From contig NZ_JASODI010000014.1 of the NCBI RefSeq assembly GCF_030211955.1, positions 4,024-68,023 of the forward strand: DNA of 64,000 nt, written 5' to 3'. The stretch comes from Corynebacterium frankenforstense (lineage in GTDB: Bacteria > Actinomycetota > Actinomycetes > Mycobacteriales > Mycobacteriaceae). Made by a program: the position numbers and the translations under genes. Below the pieces are notes generated by a model. That model was not told the origin of the DNA. It was given only the letters and a program-made list of their open reading frames with translations, and made no database searches. Positions 16,423 through 27,782 of the stretch are shown in pieces (the stretch's first letter is position 1; every line of letters starts with the position of its first letter).

Positions 16423-16872
16423 CTAGCTCAGGCGGAGGCCGTGCTCGTCGACGCCGAAGCGGCCCTTGCGCATCAGGATCAGGATGAACTCGACGAAGGC
16501 CCATACGGCGTTTCCGATCACGGCGAGCAGCCCCACGCAGTAGATGCACACCCCGACGATCGCGGCAGTCTCACTGACGAATTCCGAGGAGAAACCGGCG
16601 ACCACGCCGCCGGCGAACGCGAGGAGGAAACCTCCCGTGCCGAGCACGAGCTTGACCACCCCGAGCAGCATCTGGCCCAGATAGAAGTTGTGCACGCCGT
16701 AGCTGCCGAGGAGGAACGCCAGGACCGCGGCGATGACCACCGACTTCGGGCTGGCCGTCACCCAGTGGTCCGGTCCCGGGTCGGCGTAAACGGTGTTCGC
16801 GCCGTGCGGGGTGGCGGGACCACCGGCCGGCCCCGGGAACGGACATTGAACCTCCCTCGGGTGGTGCACCAC
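16423..16872 (-). CDS. TM2-domain protein, copy 3, apparent 5' frameshift
   Basis: The open frame can begin at GTG 16872 (149 aa), but that codon has no ribosome site. A textbook GAGGGAGG lies five bases before an ATG at 16846 that is out of frame with the TM2 domain; ATG to stop is 424 bases, one base too many. Removing one base from the run CCCC/GGG at 16831-16837 gives MSVPGPAGGPATPHG running into the TM2 domain ([15 protein letters not shown]) and ending MRKGRFGVDEHGLRLS, a 140-aa protein like copies 2 and 4. Either this copy is inactivated or the read has an extra base. Confidence 0.75.
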   Translation of the reverse strand: MVHHPREVQCPFPGPAGGPATPHGANTVYADPGPDHWVTASPKSVVIAAVLAFLLGSYGVHNFYLGQMLLGVVKLVLGTGGFLLAFAGGVVAGFSSEFVSETAAIVGVCIYCVGLLAVIGNAVWAFVEFILILMRKGRFGVDEHGLRLS

Positions 16873-16886
16873 TGCCCGGCGGTGGG

Positions 16887-17552
16887 TCAGCTCAGGGGAA
16901 GACCGTGCTCGTCGACGCCGTAGCTGTCCTTACGGATCAGGATCAGAATGAACTCCACGAAGGCCCAGATGCCGTTGACGGCGCTGACCACGGCACCGAG
17001 AACGTAGATGATGCCGCCGACCGCGGCGCCGGAACCGCCGTCCAACGCGGCCCCGACGGCGATCATGCCGATGAACACGAGTATCAGGGCGACGACGACC
17101 ATGCCGATGTGGATGAGGCCCTTCTGCTTCTGGCCCAGGTAGAAGTTGTGCACGCCGATGCCGCCGAGGAAGAAGGCGAGGACGGCGGCCAGGACCATGG
17201 ACTTCTCGCTGACGGGGCCGCCGGGGCCGGGGCGGCCCTGCTGCGCGCCGTAGCCGAGCTGGGAACCGTACCCGGGCTGTCCGCCGTAGCCGGGCTGAGA
17301 ACCGTACCCGGACTGGGAGCCGTAGTCGGGCTGTCCGCCGTAGCCGGGCTGAGAACCGTACCCGGGCTGTCCGCCGTAGCCGGGCTGAGAACCGTACCCG
17401 GACTGGGAGCCGTAGTCGGGCTGAGAACCGTACCCGGACTGGGAGCCGTAGTCGGGCTGACCACCGGTGTGGCCCTGCTGGTCGCCGTAGCCGTACTGGC
17501 CGTTGTGGCCTTCCTCGGGACGCTGGTTCGGGTCGGAGATGGGGCTCGACAT
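16887..17552 (-). CDS. TM2-domain protein with GYGSQP repeat tail, copy 4
   Basis: 221 aa from ATG 17552 (GAAGGGA site). Residues about 28-100 are tandem repeats of [18 protein letters not shown] type; then the TM2 domain [13 protein letters not shown], more membrane helices and the tag [15 protein letters not shown]. The repeat tail is likely cytoplasmic or extracellular disordered sequence able to self-associate, but this is inference. Best-preserved and longest member of the array. Confidence 0.88.
   Translation of the reverse strand: MSSPISDPNQRPEEGHNGQYGYGDQQGHTGGQPDYGSQSGYGSQPDYGSQSGYGSQPGYGGQPGYGSQPGYGGQPDYGSQSGYGSQPGYGGQPGYGSQLGYGAQQGRPGPGGPVSEKSMVLAAVLAFFLGGIGVHNFYLGQKQKGLIHIGMVVVALILVFIGMIAVGAALDGGSGAAVGGIIYVLGAVVSAVNGIWAFVEFILILIRKDSYGVDEHGLPLS
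17250..17460 (-). repeat. Intragenic tandem repeats encoding GYGSQP units
   Basis: Near-identical 24-48 bp direct repeats built from CCGTAGTCGGGCTG and CCGTACCCGG units, inside TM2 copy 4. Copy number is likely variable by slippage. Confidence 0.85.
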
Positions 17553-17705
17553 CGGGAATCCCTTCGGTTGCGGCGCCGGCGAGCGCCGGAACCTGCCAAT
17601 AACTTGTTGCGCATAGATTAACCCCGACACAGCCACGCGCAAGCCGAAATGAAGAGAACCCGCAGCGCACTCCCCGAGGTGCGCCTCCGTTGAAGCCGTC
17701 CCTAG

Positions 17706-18206
17706 TCAGCGCAGCGGTCGTCCCTGTGCGTCGAGGCCGTAGCGGCCATTGCGCATCAGAATCAGGATGAACTCGACGAAGGACCAGACACCGATGGCGA
17801 AGCAGATGAGCAGCGTCACGATCACGGTCAACACGCTGAGATAGAAGAACGTGTCGGACACGTAGGAACCCTCATCCACGAGATCGAGCGCGCCGTTCAC
17901 CATGAAGAAGCTGAAGAGGAAGACGACCAGGGCATCGGATAGACCACCACCTTGGCCACCCCGCGCTTAGTCTGGCCGAGATAGAAGTTGTGCACGCCGA
18001 TCTGCCCGAGGAAGAACGCGACCAAGGCCGCCACCAGCATCGACTTTTCGCTCGGCGCCGCGGACTGCCTGGGAAGGCCGCCGCCGGGCTACTGGCCGTA
18101 GCCCTGGTACCCGTAGGCGTTCTGCTGCCCTGACCCCGGATGGTTCTGCTCCCCCGTACCCGGGGTTGCCGGCGGGCTGCCCCGCTCCGTCGTCGGCGTT
18201 CGTCAC
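17706..18206 (-). pseudogene. Decayed TM2-domain gene, copy 5
   Basis: A GTG at 18206 with a GGAAGG site opens MTNADDGAGQPAGNPGYGG, then the frame breaks at a G5 run (18151-18155 on the plus strand). The shifted frame continues QNAYGYQGYGQ, hits TAG at 18089-18091, continues with a perfect TM2 core ([17 protein letters not shown]) and breaks again near 17938. The last 65 residues, from about 17903, end LMRNGRYGLDAQGRPLR. Three lesions make it a true pseudogene of the first gene of the array rather than a single read error. Confidence 0.85.
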
Positions 18207-18382
18207 AGTGGTCTTCCTTTCACAGACGGCGTCGACGTCTGATGGCTCTCACGAAAAGTTCCCGCTCTGCGTACCGCGACACCGTCCCGGGGTGCCCACC
18301 CATGGGGACCAGTCCCCGCCGCACAGGCTCCTCCCCGCCAACCCGGCCACGCCCGAGCCCCGCGCACCCACCGGACACGAAA

Positions 18383-18414
18383 GACCCGCCGCACCAGAAA
18401 CGGTGCGGCGGGTC
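18383..18414 (-). terminator. Terminator of the infC-rpmI-rplT operon
   Basis: Thirteen-bp stem GACCCGCCGCACC (18383-18395) and complement (18402-18414), 45 bp past rplT, followed by TTTCG on the minus strand. Confidence 0.85.
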
Positions 18415-18458
18415 ATTTCTTCCGCGCGGGTGTGAGTCCGCGCGGGCTCCCGAAGGTC

Positions 18459-18845
18459 TTAGGCGACGGCCTTGGGGGCGTTGACGTCCTCCGGCAGGGC
18501 GGCCTTGGCGGCCTCGCACACGGCGGAGAAGGCGTCGAAATCGCTGACGGCCAGCTCGGCCAGGATCTTGCGGTCGACGTCGATCTCGGCCAGGCGCAGG
18601 CCCTGGATCAGACGGTTGTAGGTGATGCCGTTCATGCGGGCGGCGGCGTTGATGCGCTGGATCCACAGCTTCCGGAACTCGCGCTTGCGGGCGCGACGAT
18701 CGCGGTAGGAGTAGGTCATGGAGTGCAGCCACTGCTCCTTGGCCTTGCGGTAAAGGCGGGAGCGCTGGCCGCGGTAGCCCTTCGCGGACTTGAGGATCTC
18801 GCGACGCTTCTTCTTGGCGTTCAGGGAGCGCTTGACACGTGCCAC
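18459..18845 (-). CDS. rplT: 50S ribosomal protein L20
   Basis: Binds 23S rRNA early in large-subunit assembly. The 128-aa protein begins [19 protein letters not shown] and has the family's basic helical N-terminus and the C-terminal [19 protein letters not shown] segment. Last gene of infC-rpmI-rplT, 64 bp after rpmI. In other bacteria L20 or its partner represses this operon by binding the leader or the intergenic mRNA; nothing here proves that. Confidence 0.98.
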   Translation of the reverse strand: MARVKRSLNAKKKRREILKSAKGYRGQRSRLYRKAKEQWLHSMTYSYRDRRARKREFRKLWIQRINAAARMNGITYNRLIQGLRLAEIDVDRKILAELAVSDFDAFSAVCEAAKAALPEDVNAPKAVA

Positions 18846-18909
18846 AGTGGAACTTCCTTACTTATTCATTCGGGGGATGAGTGTTTGGCGGCGGTTCTGA
18901 CGCTTCGTG

Positions 18910-19104
18910 TCAGGCGCGGCCGAGGAGGCGCTTGACGCGCTTCTGATCCGACTTGTGCACGTCCACGGTGCCCTTGAGCCGGCGGGTGCGCTTGGAGGGC
19001 TTGCTCTCCATCAGGTGGCGGCGGTTGACCTGCTCGCGACGCAGCTTGCCGGAGCCGGTGACCTTCACGCGCTTGGCCATCCCCTTGTGGGTCTTCTGCT
19101 TCAT
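18910..19104 (-). CDS. rpmI: 50S ribosomal protein L35
   Basis: 64 aa, MKQKTHKGMAKRVKVTGSGKLRREQ, full length and typical L35 with the basic KRTRRLKG segment. Thirty bp after infC and upstream of rplT in the conserved order. Confidence 0.97.
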   Translation of the reverse strand: MKQKTHKGMAKRVKVTGSGKLRREQVNRRHLMESKPSKRTRRLKGTVDVHKSDQKRVKRLLGRA

Positions 19105-19134
19105 GGCTTCGTCCTCGTCAATCCCTGTTGCGGT

Positions 19135-19665
19135 TTACTTCTTCTTGTTGTTCTTCTTGCGAACTGGCCCGAAGACCATCGTCATGTTGCGGCCGTCCTG
19201 GCGCGGACGGGACTCGACGACGCCGTACTCGGCGATGTCATCGGCCAGCCGCTCCAGCAGGCGGTAGCCCAGCTCGGGGCGGGACTGCTCGCGACCGCGG
19301 AACATGATGGTGACCTTGACCTTGGAGCCCTTCTCGAGGAAGCGCACCACGTTGCCCTTTTTCGTCTCGTAATCGTGCTCGTCGATCTTGGGACGGAACT
19401 TCTGCTCTTTGACCACAGTCCGCTGCTGGTTCCGGCGAGCTTCACGGGCCTTCTGGTCCTGCTCGTACCGGTACTTTCCGTAGTCCATGATCTTGCAGAC
19501 CGGGGGCTTCGCCTTGGGGGCCACCTCGACCAGGTCGAGGTCGGCGTCGTAGGCGAGCTTGCGGGCGTCGTCGGTACGGACGACGCCGACCTGCTCGCCA
19601 CTGGGTCCTACCAGGCGAACTTCGGGAACTCGGATTCGCTCATTGATGCGAGCTTCAGCGCTGAT
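19135..19665 (-). CDS. infC: Translation initiation factor IF-3, ATC start codon
   Basis: IF-3 binds the 30S subunit and rejects non-canonical start codons. The conserved N-terminus [20 protein letters not shown] is encoded in frame from an ATC at 19665, five bases after GAGGAG. Upstream codons back to an in-frame TGA (GGA, GTA, CAC) are not start codons, and the next usual one, GTG at 19524, would delete the whole conserved N-terminal strand. I therefore call ATC as start, giving 176 aa. Rare AUU/AUC starts on infC are known from E. coli and others and allow IF-3 to repress its own translation. C-terminal domain carries [16 protein letters not shown] and [15 protein letters not shown]. Confidence 0.93.
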   Translation of the reverse strand: MSAEARINERIRVPEVRLVGPSGEQVGVVRTDDARKLAYDADLDLVEVAPKAKPPVCKIMDYGKYRYEQDQKAREARRNQQRTVVKEQKFRPKIDEHDYETKKGNVVRFLEKGSKVKVTIMFRGREQSRPELGYRLLERLADDIAEYGVVESRPRQDGRNMTMVFGPVRKKNNKKK

Positions 19666-19978
19666 GTGTACTCCTCAAATAGCAGGGTAGATAGGGTCTG
19701 TACCGCGCCACTTGAGGGATCCCCCAACAAAAATCCTGCGCCACGCGGTACGTGACACAGGAGATGCGTTGCGCTCCGCGGCCCGGCACGCCGTGCCGCG
19801 GGGTGTGGACCTGTGACCAGCCGGTCGCCCGGCGGCTGAAGGTGGGATGATCTCCTCTTGTGGCCCAGGACCGTCAGGTGGACGGTCTCGGGCGGTAGTG
19901 GCACGTACGTTACATGCACCGCCGTGTGCGTCCAAATCGGCGCGCGTGGCGCCCCCTTTCAATTGACGACGCCCGCGC
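19666..19978 (-). promoter_or_regulatory. Leader and promoter region of infC; structured
   Basis: This 313-bp gap has no convincing gene. It holds an inverted repeat GTACCGCG (19700-19707) / CGCGGTAC (19744-19751) enclosing GGGGGATCCC and a TTTTTGTT run on the minus strand, plus a GC-rich hairpin around 19788-19802. Together they could form a regulatory leader for the infC operon. A dispersed-motif copy (ATTGACGACGCCCGCG, 19962-19977) lies at the far end, next to the following gene. Confidence 0.5.
19962..19977 (+). repeat. Dispersed ATTGACGACG motif
   Basis: ATTGACGACGCCCGCG, just past the stop codon of the Ser/Thr-rich protein gene; one of about nine related sites. Confidence 0.5.
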
Positions 19979-20656
19979 CTACCGCGCGCGCAGCGCCACC
20001 ACCGCGCCCGTGTCGTTGCGGCAGTCCATCGCGCCGTTACCGGCCGGCGTGCACTGCATGGTGTAGGTCTCGCCGGTCACGGGGCTGACGGCCTCGAACT
20101 GGGCGGTGTCGCCGTTGCCGGCGCGCAACGCGACGTTCTGGGCGAACGGGCAACTGGTCGCCTCTGAGGCGGCGTAGACGGACCAGCGCCCGCTGGCACC
20201 GCAGGAGCGCGCACCCTCGGGCGCCGGCTCGGCGCTGGTGGTCGTCGAGGTCGTCGGCTCGGAGCTCGATGTCGTCGTGCTCGTCGTGCTGCTCGAGCTG
20301 GTCGTCGTCGAGGACCGCGTGGTCGAGCTCGGCGTCTTCGACGTCGTGGTCGTCGACCGGCTGGTGGTGGTCAGCGACTGGCTCGTGGAGGTCTGCGGGG
20401 CCGCGGCGCGGTCCTCGTGGGAGCGGTTCGGACCGATGAAGACGACGTAGAGGAAGGCCCCGAGGATCATCACGCAGACCAGCAGGGCGGCGAAGATCGC
20501 GACGGCGGCCCACGGGTGGCGCTCGTCCGCGCGCGGCACGCGGTAGGAGTCGCGCGTGCCGGAGTAATAGCGCGGCCCGCCGCGTCGGGGCGAGGCCTCG
20601 CGGCCGTCGTCGTCGACGCGCGACAGGTCGGCGATGTCGTCGTCGCGGGGGTCCAT
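19979..20656 (-). CDS. Single-pass membrane protein with Ser/Thr-rich linker
   Basis: 225 aa from ATG 20656 (MDPRDDDIADLSR; GGAGG lies 12 bases upstream). Layout: charged cytoplasmic N-terminus, one membrane helix (WAAVAIFAALLVCVMILGAF, about residues 49-70), a 60-residue linker almost wholly Ser and Thr, then a small extracytoplasmic domain with three cysteines (RSCGASGRW, TSCPFAQNV, TMQCTP) and possible disulfides. The linker may be O-mannosylated, as in other actinobacterial wall proteins; inferred. Related small proteins occur in corynebacteria without known role. The ORF could be extended to 20788 but the added residues look non-native. Confidence 0.8.
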   Translation of the reverse strand: MDPRDDDIADLSRVDDDGREASPRRGGPRYYSGTRDSYRVPRADERHPWAAVAIFAALLVCVMILGAFLYVVFIGPNRSHEDRAAAPQTSTSQSLTTTSRSTTTTSKTPSSTTRSSTTTSSSSTTSTTTSSSEPTTSTTTSAEPAPEGARSCGASGRWSVYAASEATSCPFAQNVALRAGNGDTAQFEAVSPVTGETYTMQCTPAGNGAMDCRNDTGAVVALRAR

Positions 20657-20789
20657 GGTCCGCGTGATCCTCCGATCTCTCGGACGTGGCGGTCGTCGAC
20701 CGCCAGGTGAAATCGGCACCATCTTAACCGCACCACCCCCGTCGCCCTGATTCCCCGTCCGCCGGGACGCCGGGGTCGGGGCCGGCAAC

Positions 20790-20795
20790 TAAACT
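20790..20795 (+). promoter_or_regulatory. -10 box for a leaderless DUF2339 mRNA
   Basis: TAAACT ends seven bases before the ATG at 20803 and no ribosome site is visible, so transcription likely begins at the start codon. Confidence 0.5.
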
Positions 20796-20802
20796 TTGGC
20801 CC

Positions 20803-23160
20803 ATGACACCACCGCCGAAGACCAGCGACGCCGCCGGTGCCGGGGAGCCGCCACGCCCCGAGCTCACCGACCTGGTGCGGCGCCTGGCGGAGCTCAACGC
20901 AGAGACCGCCCGCCTCAGCAACGACCTGCTGGACTACCTGAGCTCCGTGGACGAGGACGCGCGCCCCGCCCGTCCCGCCGTCTCCGGGGAGCCCGAGGCC
21001 ACGGAGTCGGGTGTCGGACCGGAGCCGCAGCCGCACCCGGATGTCGCGGCCGGGGCGGTCGCGCCTGCGCCGCGCCCCCGTCCGGGCGCACCCGTCGCTC
21101 CCCGCCCGGCCCCGCGTCCTCGCGGGGCCGGTGCCCCGGTGCCATCCGGTGCCGCGGTTCCGCGTCCCGATGCGCACCAGGGGCCGCCCGCACCGCCCGG
21201 CCCTCCCGCACCACCCGGACCTCCGGGGCCGACCGGTCCCCCGCCGCGCGGGCCCAAGCCCCCTCGCCCGCCGCTCGACGCCAGGACGATCCGCGCCTCG
21301 GCTCCTGCGGGGCAGCGCCCGTGGGCGGCCTCCCGGCCCGCCGGTCCGCCGAAGCCGCCGCTGACGACCGAGCAGATCGTCATGCGTGTCGCCGCGGTCA
21401 CCGGCGGCCTGATCGTCATCGCGGGTCTGGTGTTGCTGCTCGCGCTCGCCATCCAGCGCGGCTGGCTCGGCCCGCTGGGACGCGTCATCCTCGCCTACTT
21501 CGCCGCCCTGGCACTGCTGCCCGCGGCCGTCGCCGTCGACCGGCGCAACCGGGACGGTGAGAAGGACACGGCCGTCGCCGCGCTGTCGATCACTTCTTAC
21601 GGGGGCGTGCAGGTCACCACGATCGGAGTGCTGACCTGGCTCGACTGGTGGCCGGACGCCGTGGGTGGCCTGGTCGCGGTGGTCACCTTCACCGCCTACC
21701 TCGTCATCGCCGTGCGGCTGCGGTGGCCCCGCCTGCTCGTCGCGATGGCCGTCATCGCTCCCCCGCTCGCCTGGATCCTCGGCAGCACCGCCAACTTCCT
21801 CCTGCCGCTGCTGTGGCTCCAGGGCGCCGCGCTTTTCCTCGTCTCCGTGTTCATCCCGCGCTTCGACCGCCCGCTGCACGCGGCCGCCGCGGCCTCGACC
21901 GTGCTCTGCCTGGTGCCCTTCCGGGCCGTGACCGCCAACGCCCTCTACCCCCTCTGGGTCCCGGTGGTCGTCATCCTCGGCCTCGGCCTGGCGTTCCTGA
22001 CGCTGCGTCGTCGGCCCGCCAATGGCGCGGGTCCGGGCGGCGGGGTGTCCGTCTGGTCGTTCTCGGCGCCCCTGGCCCTGCTGGGGATGGGGCTCATGCC
22101 ACCGGGCTCCACGGTCCCGTCCGCGCTGGTGGTGCTCACCGTTCTGGTCCCGCTCACGCTGTTCGGGGTCCACCTGTTAGCCCGCCCGGCGCTGCCGGAG
22201 CGCCACGCCTTCCTGCTCGGCGTGATCACCCTGGTGCTGATCCCCCTGAGCGCGGCCGTGGCCGCGCACAACATCGCGGACCTCGGCTTCTCGCCGCTGG
22301 ACCGGCCGCTGGCCGACGGCCTGCGCGACCTCGCCGTCCACCTGGTCGTCGCCGTGTGCGTGGTGTTGGCCGCGCGGACCTTCCAGATCTACCCGCCGGC
22401 CCCGACACCGGGGCCGGACCTCGACCCGGAGAACCGCCACACCACCGGATCCGTCCCGTGGTGGGTCTGGCTGGCGCTGGTCTCCGTGCTGGCCGCCGTC
22501 CCGACGGCGGACGCCCTCGATCCTCTGCGCCCGGACCGGCTCGGCGACGCCTACCATGTCCTCACCGTGCTCGGCCTCATCGCGGTGACCGTCGCCGTCC
22601 TCACCCAGGCGCGCCGACTGACCGGCCTGCCGGTCGCGATCCGCTGGGTCGCCGCGCTCATCGTGCTGGGCCTGAGCATGACCGTGACCGTGACGCTGAT
22701 CTGCGCCGCGGTCTTCGCCCTCGCCCCCGCCGCGGTCTCGACGGCGTTCCTCGTCGCCCACGGCCTCGTCTCCGTGACCTGGATGGCCCTGGGCGCCTGG
22801 ATCCTGATCGTCGGCCCGCGGATGAGCGACAACGTCTCGCTGACCGTCGGCGGGGTCATCGCCGGCGCCGCGGTGGTCAAGCTGATCATCTACGACCTCT
22901 CCGCGATCAGCGGCCTGCCGCGCGCCCTCGCCTTCATCGCCTGCGGCCTCATTCTCCTCGGCGTGGTGGCCCTGCGCCGCAGCTACGCCGATCACCGCAA
23001 CGCCGGACGGCCCGCGGAGGCTCAGGACCCCGCGGACCGAGAGATCCCGGACCACCCCACCAAGGGGTGGGGCGCACCCGCGGCGACCGACGCGACGTCG
23101 TCAATCGAGGCCGGCGAGGCGGCGCCGGAGTCCGGGTGGGGCACTCCCCCGCGCGACTGA
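20803..23160 (+). CDS. DUF2339 polytopic membrane protein
   Basis: 785 aa. A short coiled segment (residues 13-48), a 130-residue Pro/Gly/Ala-rich linker, then about 18 to 20 hydrophobic helices filling residues 190-740, the usual layout of DUF2339 membrane proteins. The repeated pattern of paired short helices separated by Pro-rich loops is visible. Function unknown; family members sit in the envelope. The C-terminal tail contains AATDATSSIEA, encoded by a copy of the dispersed motif (23086-23105). Confidence 0.88.
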   Translation: MTPPPKTSDAAGAGEPPRPELTDLVRRLAELNAETARLSNDLLDYLSSVDEDARPARPAVSGEPEATESGVGPEPQPHPDVAAGAVAPAPRPRPGAPVAPRPAPRPRGAGAPVPSGAAVPRPDAHQGPPAPPGPPAPPGPPGPTGPPPRGPKPPRPPLDARTIRASAPAGQRPWAASRPAGPPKPPLTTEQIVMRVAAVTGGLIVIAGLVLLLALAIQRGWLGPLGRVILAYFAALALLPAAVAVDRRNRDGEKDTAVAALSITSYGGVQVTTIGVLTWLDWWPDAVGGLVAVVTFTAYLVIAVRLRWPRLLVAMAVIAPPLAWILGSTANFLLPLLWLQGAALFLVSVFIPRFDRPLHAAAAASTVLCLVPFRAVTANALYPLWVPVVVILGLGLAFLTLRRRPANGAGPGGGVSVWSFSAPLALLGMGLMPPGSTVPSALVVLTVLVPLTLFGVHLLARPALPERHAFLLGVITLVLIPLSAAVAAHNIADLGFSPLDRPLADGLRDLAVHLVVAVCVVLAARTFQIYPPAPTPGPDLDPENRHTTGSVPWWVWLALVSVLAAVPTADALDPLRPDRLGDAYHVLTVLGLIAVTVAVLTQARRLTGLPVAIRWVAALIVLGLSMTVTVTLICAAVFALAPAAVSTAFLVAHGLVSVTWMALGAWILIVGPRMSDNVSLTVGGVIAGAAVVKLIIYDLSAISGLPRALAFIACGLILLGVVALRRSYADHRNAGRPAEAQDPADREIPDHPTKGWGAPAATDATSSIEAGEAAPESGWGTPPRD
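23086..23105 (-). repeat. Dispersed ATTGACGACGTCGCGTC motif inside a CDS
   Basis: Minus strand ATTGACGACGTCGCGTCGGT, lying in the 3' end of the DUF2339 gene and read there as ATDATSS. Same core as the copy in recG. Confidence 0.55.
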
Positions 23161-23175
23161 CTCCGCCCGGCCGGG

Positions 23176-26046
<2,871 letters not shown>

Positions 26047-26123
26047 CGTTCCTGAGAAGATTGTCGGGTCCGTCGGTTCTCGAACATAGCATCGAGCCAG
26101 CTCACGCCGCCAACGCGCGTCGT

Positions 26124-26129
26124 TAAGCT
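26124..26129 (+). promoter_or_regulatory. -10 box for a leaderless mRNA
   Basis: TAAGCT ends six bases before the ATG at 26136, with no clear ribosome site apart from a G-run. It overlaps a degenerate copy of the dispersed motif (CGCGTCGTTAAG). Confidence 0.4.
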
Positions 26130-26135
26130 GGGGGC

Positions 26136-26807
26136 ATGACCGAGCCGAACGAGAACGACCAGACGAAGTCGAACGAAGCGAAGACTACCGACCGGACCGA
26201 CCGGACCGCCACGCCGCTACAGCTGGCGGAGGTGTCCGTCTCCGCGATGGACAACAACTGCTACCTCCTTTACGCCGACGGCGAGGGCCTGCTCGTCGAC
26301 GCCGCCGACGACGCCCCGCGGCTGCTGCGCCTGGCCGCCGACAACGACGTGACCATCACCAAGGTGCTGACCACCCACCGCCACGCCGATCACACCCGCG
26401 CGCTGGCGGAGGTCCTCGACGCCACCGGGGCCACCCACTACGCGCCCTTCCTCGACGCCCCGGCGCTGCCCGCGCCCGTCGACGTCGAGCTCAACCACGG
26501 CGACCACATCGACTTCGCCGGCCACGAGCTGCCGGTCGCCATCCTGCGCGGGCACACCCCGGGCGGGGCCGCACTGACCGCCGAGATCGACGGGCGCACC
26601 TGCCTGTTCGTCGGCGACTCGCTCTTCCCCGGCGGGCTGGGCAAGACCTCCGCGGAGGCCGACTTCCTGCGCCTCTACAACGACGTCACCTCGCGCATCT
26701 TCGACGTCTACGACGACGACACCGTGGTCTACCCCGGTCACGGCGCGGCGACCACGCTCGGGGCGGAGCGCCCGCATCTCGAGACGTGGTACCGCCGTCG
26801 CTGGTGA
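26136..26807 (+). CDS. MBL-fold metallo-hydrolase (glyoxalase II-like)
   Basis: 223-aa cytoplasmic hydrolase. After a polar 30-residue N-terminus comes the metallo-beta-lactamase fold, with the zinc-binding THRHADHT (HxHxDH), later GHTPGGA and [12 protein letters not shown], and VYPGHGAAT at the end. This suggests thioester or lactone hydrolysis, e.g. hydroxyacylglutathione-hydrolase-like on mycothiol adducts, but the substrate is not known. Divergent from uvrA with an 89-bp shared promoter region. Confidence 0.88.
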   Translation: MTEPNENDQTKSNEAKTTDRTDRTATPLQLAEVSVSAMDNNCYLLYADGEGLLVDAADDAPRLLRLAADNDVTITKVLTTHRHADHTRALAEVLDATGATHYAPFLDAPALPAPVDVELNHGDHIDFAGHELPVAILRGHTPGGAALTAEIDGRTCLFVGDSLFPGGLGKTSAEADFLRLYNDVTSRIFDVYDDDTVVYPGHGAATTLGAERPHLETWYRRRW

Positions 26808-26869
26808 CGCGGAACAAGTACAGTGAGACGGGTAGCGAACATCTACCTGTGAACCGAGGAGTGGTACAC

Positions 26870-27766
26870 ATGATCCGCAAGCTGGCCCGCCCCATGCTGG
26901 CGTCGGTCTACGTCATCGACGGCGTCGACACGCTCGTGAACACCGAGGCCCACATCGACAGCGCGGAGTCCGTGATCAACCGGACCCGCTCCCTGCTGCC
27001 GCGCAAGTACGCCCGCAAGGTCCCCGAGGACCCGGAGCTGGTGGCCCGCGCCCTCGGTGGCGTCAAGGTCGGCGCCGGTTCCCTGCTGGCCCTGGGCAAG
27101 CTGCCGCGCACGGCCGCCACCGCCCTGGCGCTGACCGCGGTGCCCACCCTGGTCGGCCGTTACGCCTTCTGGGAGACCCAGGACGAGAGCGAGAAGGCGG
27201 ACCGTCGCTCCGGCTTCATCACCCACCTGGCCCTGCTCGGCGGCCTGGCGATCACCTCGGTCGACACCGAGGGCAAGCCGGGTGTCGCCTGGCGCGCCAA
27301 CGACGCCGCCCGCCGTGGCAAGAAGAAGGTCCAGGCCGCGCTGCCGACCCAGTCCGAGACCGAGGAGTTCTCCGAGAAGGCGAACAACTGGATCCAGGAC
27401 AAGGCCACCACCGTCCAGGACTACGTCGAGGACAACAAGGACGACTGGATCGACGCCGCCCGCGAGGGTGTCCAGAAGGTCGGCGAGACCGCCTCCGACC
27501 TGGCCGAGAAGGCCCAGGACTTCTTCGAGGACAACAAGGACCAGTGGCTGGCCGACGCCAAGGACAACGCCGAGACCGCCAAGAAGGGCGTGGTCAAGGC
27601 CGCCGCCAAGGCGCAGGACCGCTTCCAGGACGCCGCCGAGAAGGCGGAGAAGAAGGCCGACAAGAAGGCCAACTCCCGTGGCGCCAAGAAGGCCCGCAAG
27701 CGCGCCGACAAGCTGCGCAAGCGCGCCGACAAGGCGATCTCCAAGGCGCAGAAGAAGCTCGGCTAG
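26870..27766 (+). CDS. DoxX-family protein with charged repeat tail
   Basis: 298 aa from ATG 26870 with GAGGAG upstream. Residues 1-150 are a DoxX-type four-helix membrane domain (RKLARPMLASVYVIDGVDTL opens it). The second half is charged and helical: two 33-residue repeats with QDYVEDNKDDW and QDFFEDNKDQW, followed by about 45 residues of Lys/Arg/Ala-rich, histone-H1-like sequence ending KAQKKLG. The tail should be cytoplasmic and may bind nucleic acid or acidic lipid heads; this is inference. Follows the MBL gene by 62 bp, so it may share a transcript. Confidence 0.85.
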   Translation: MIRKLARPMLASVYVIDGVDTLVNTEAHIDSAESVINRTRSLLPRKYARKVPEDPELVARALGGVKVGAGSLLALGKLPRTAATALALTAVPTLVGRYAFWETQDESEKADRRSGFITHLALLGGLAITSVDTEGKPGVAWRANDAARRGKKKVQAALPTQSETEEFSEKANNWIQDKATTVQDYVEDNKDDWIDAAREGVQKVGETASDLAEKAQDFFEDNKDQWLADAKDNAETAKKGVVKAAAKAQDRFQDAAEKAEKKADKKANSRGAKKARKRADKLRKRADKAISKAQKKLG

Positions 27767-27782
27767 TTCTCCGGCGCATTTT

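Noticed and set aside
16571..16846. A separate 91-aa gene starting at the good ribosome site
   Set aside because: Its product is an Arg-rich shadow of the TM2 gene in another frame; only its start signal is real.
17250..17460. CRISPR-like spaced repeats
   Set aside because: The repeats are coding, have no unique spacers, no cas genes are near, and they translate to GYGSQP units in TM2 copy 4.
26101..26135. Further copy of the dispersed motif before the MBL gene
   Set aside because: CGCGTCGTTAAG is too degenerate and partly explained by the -10 box.
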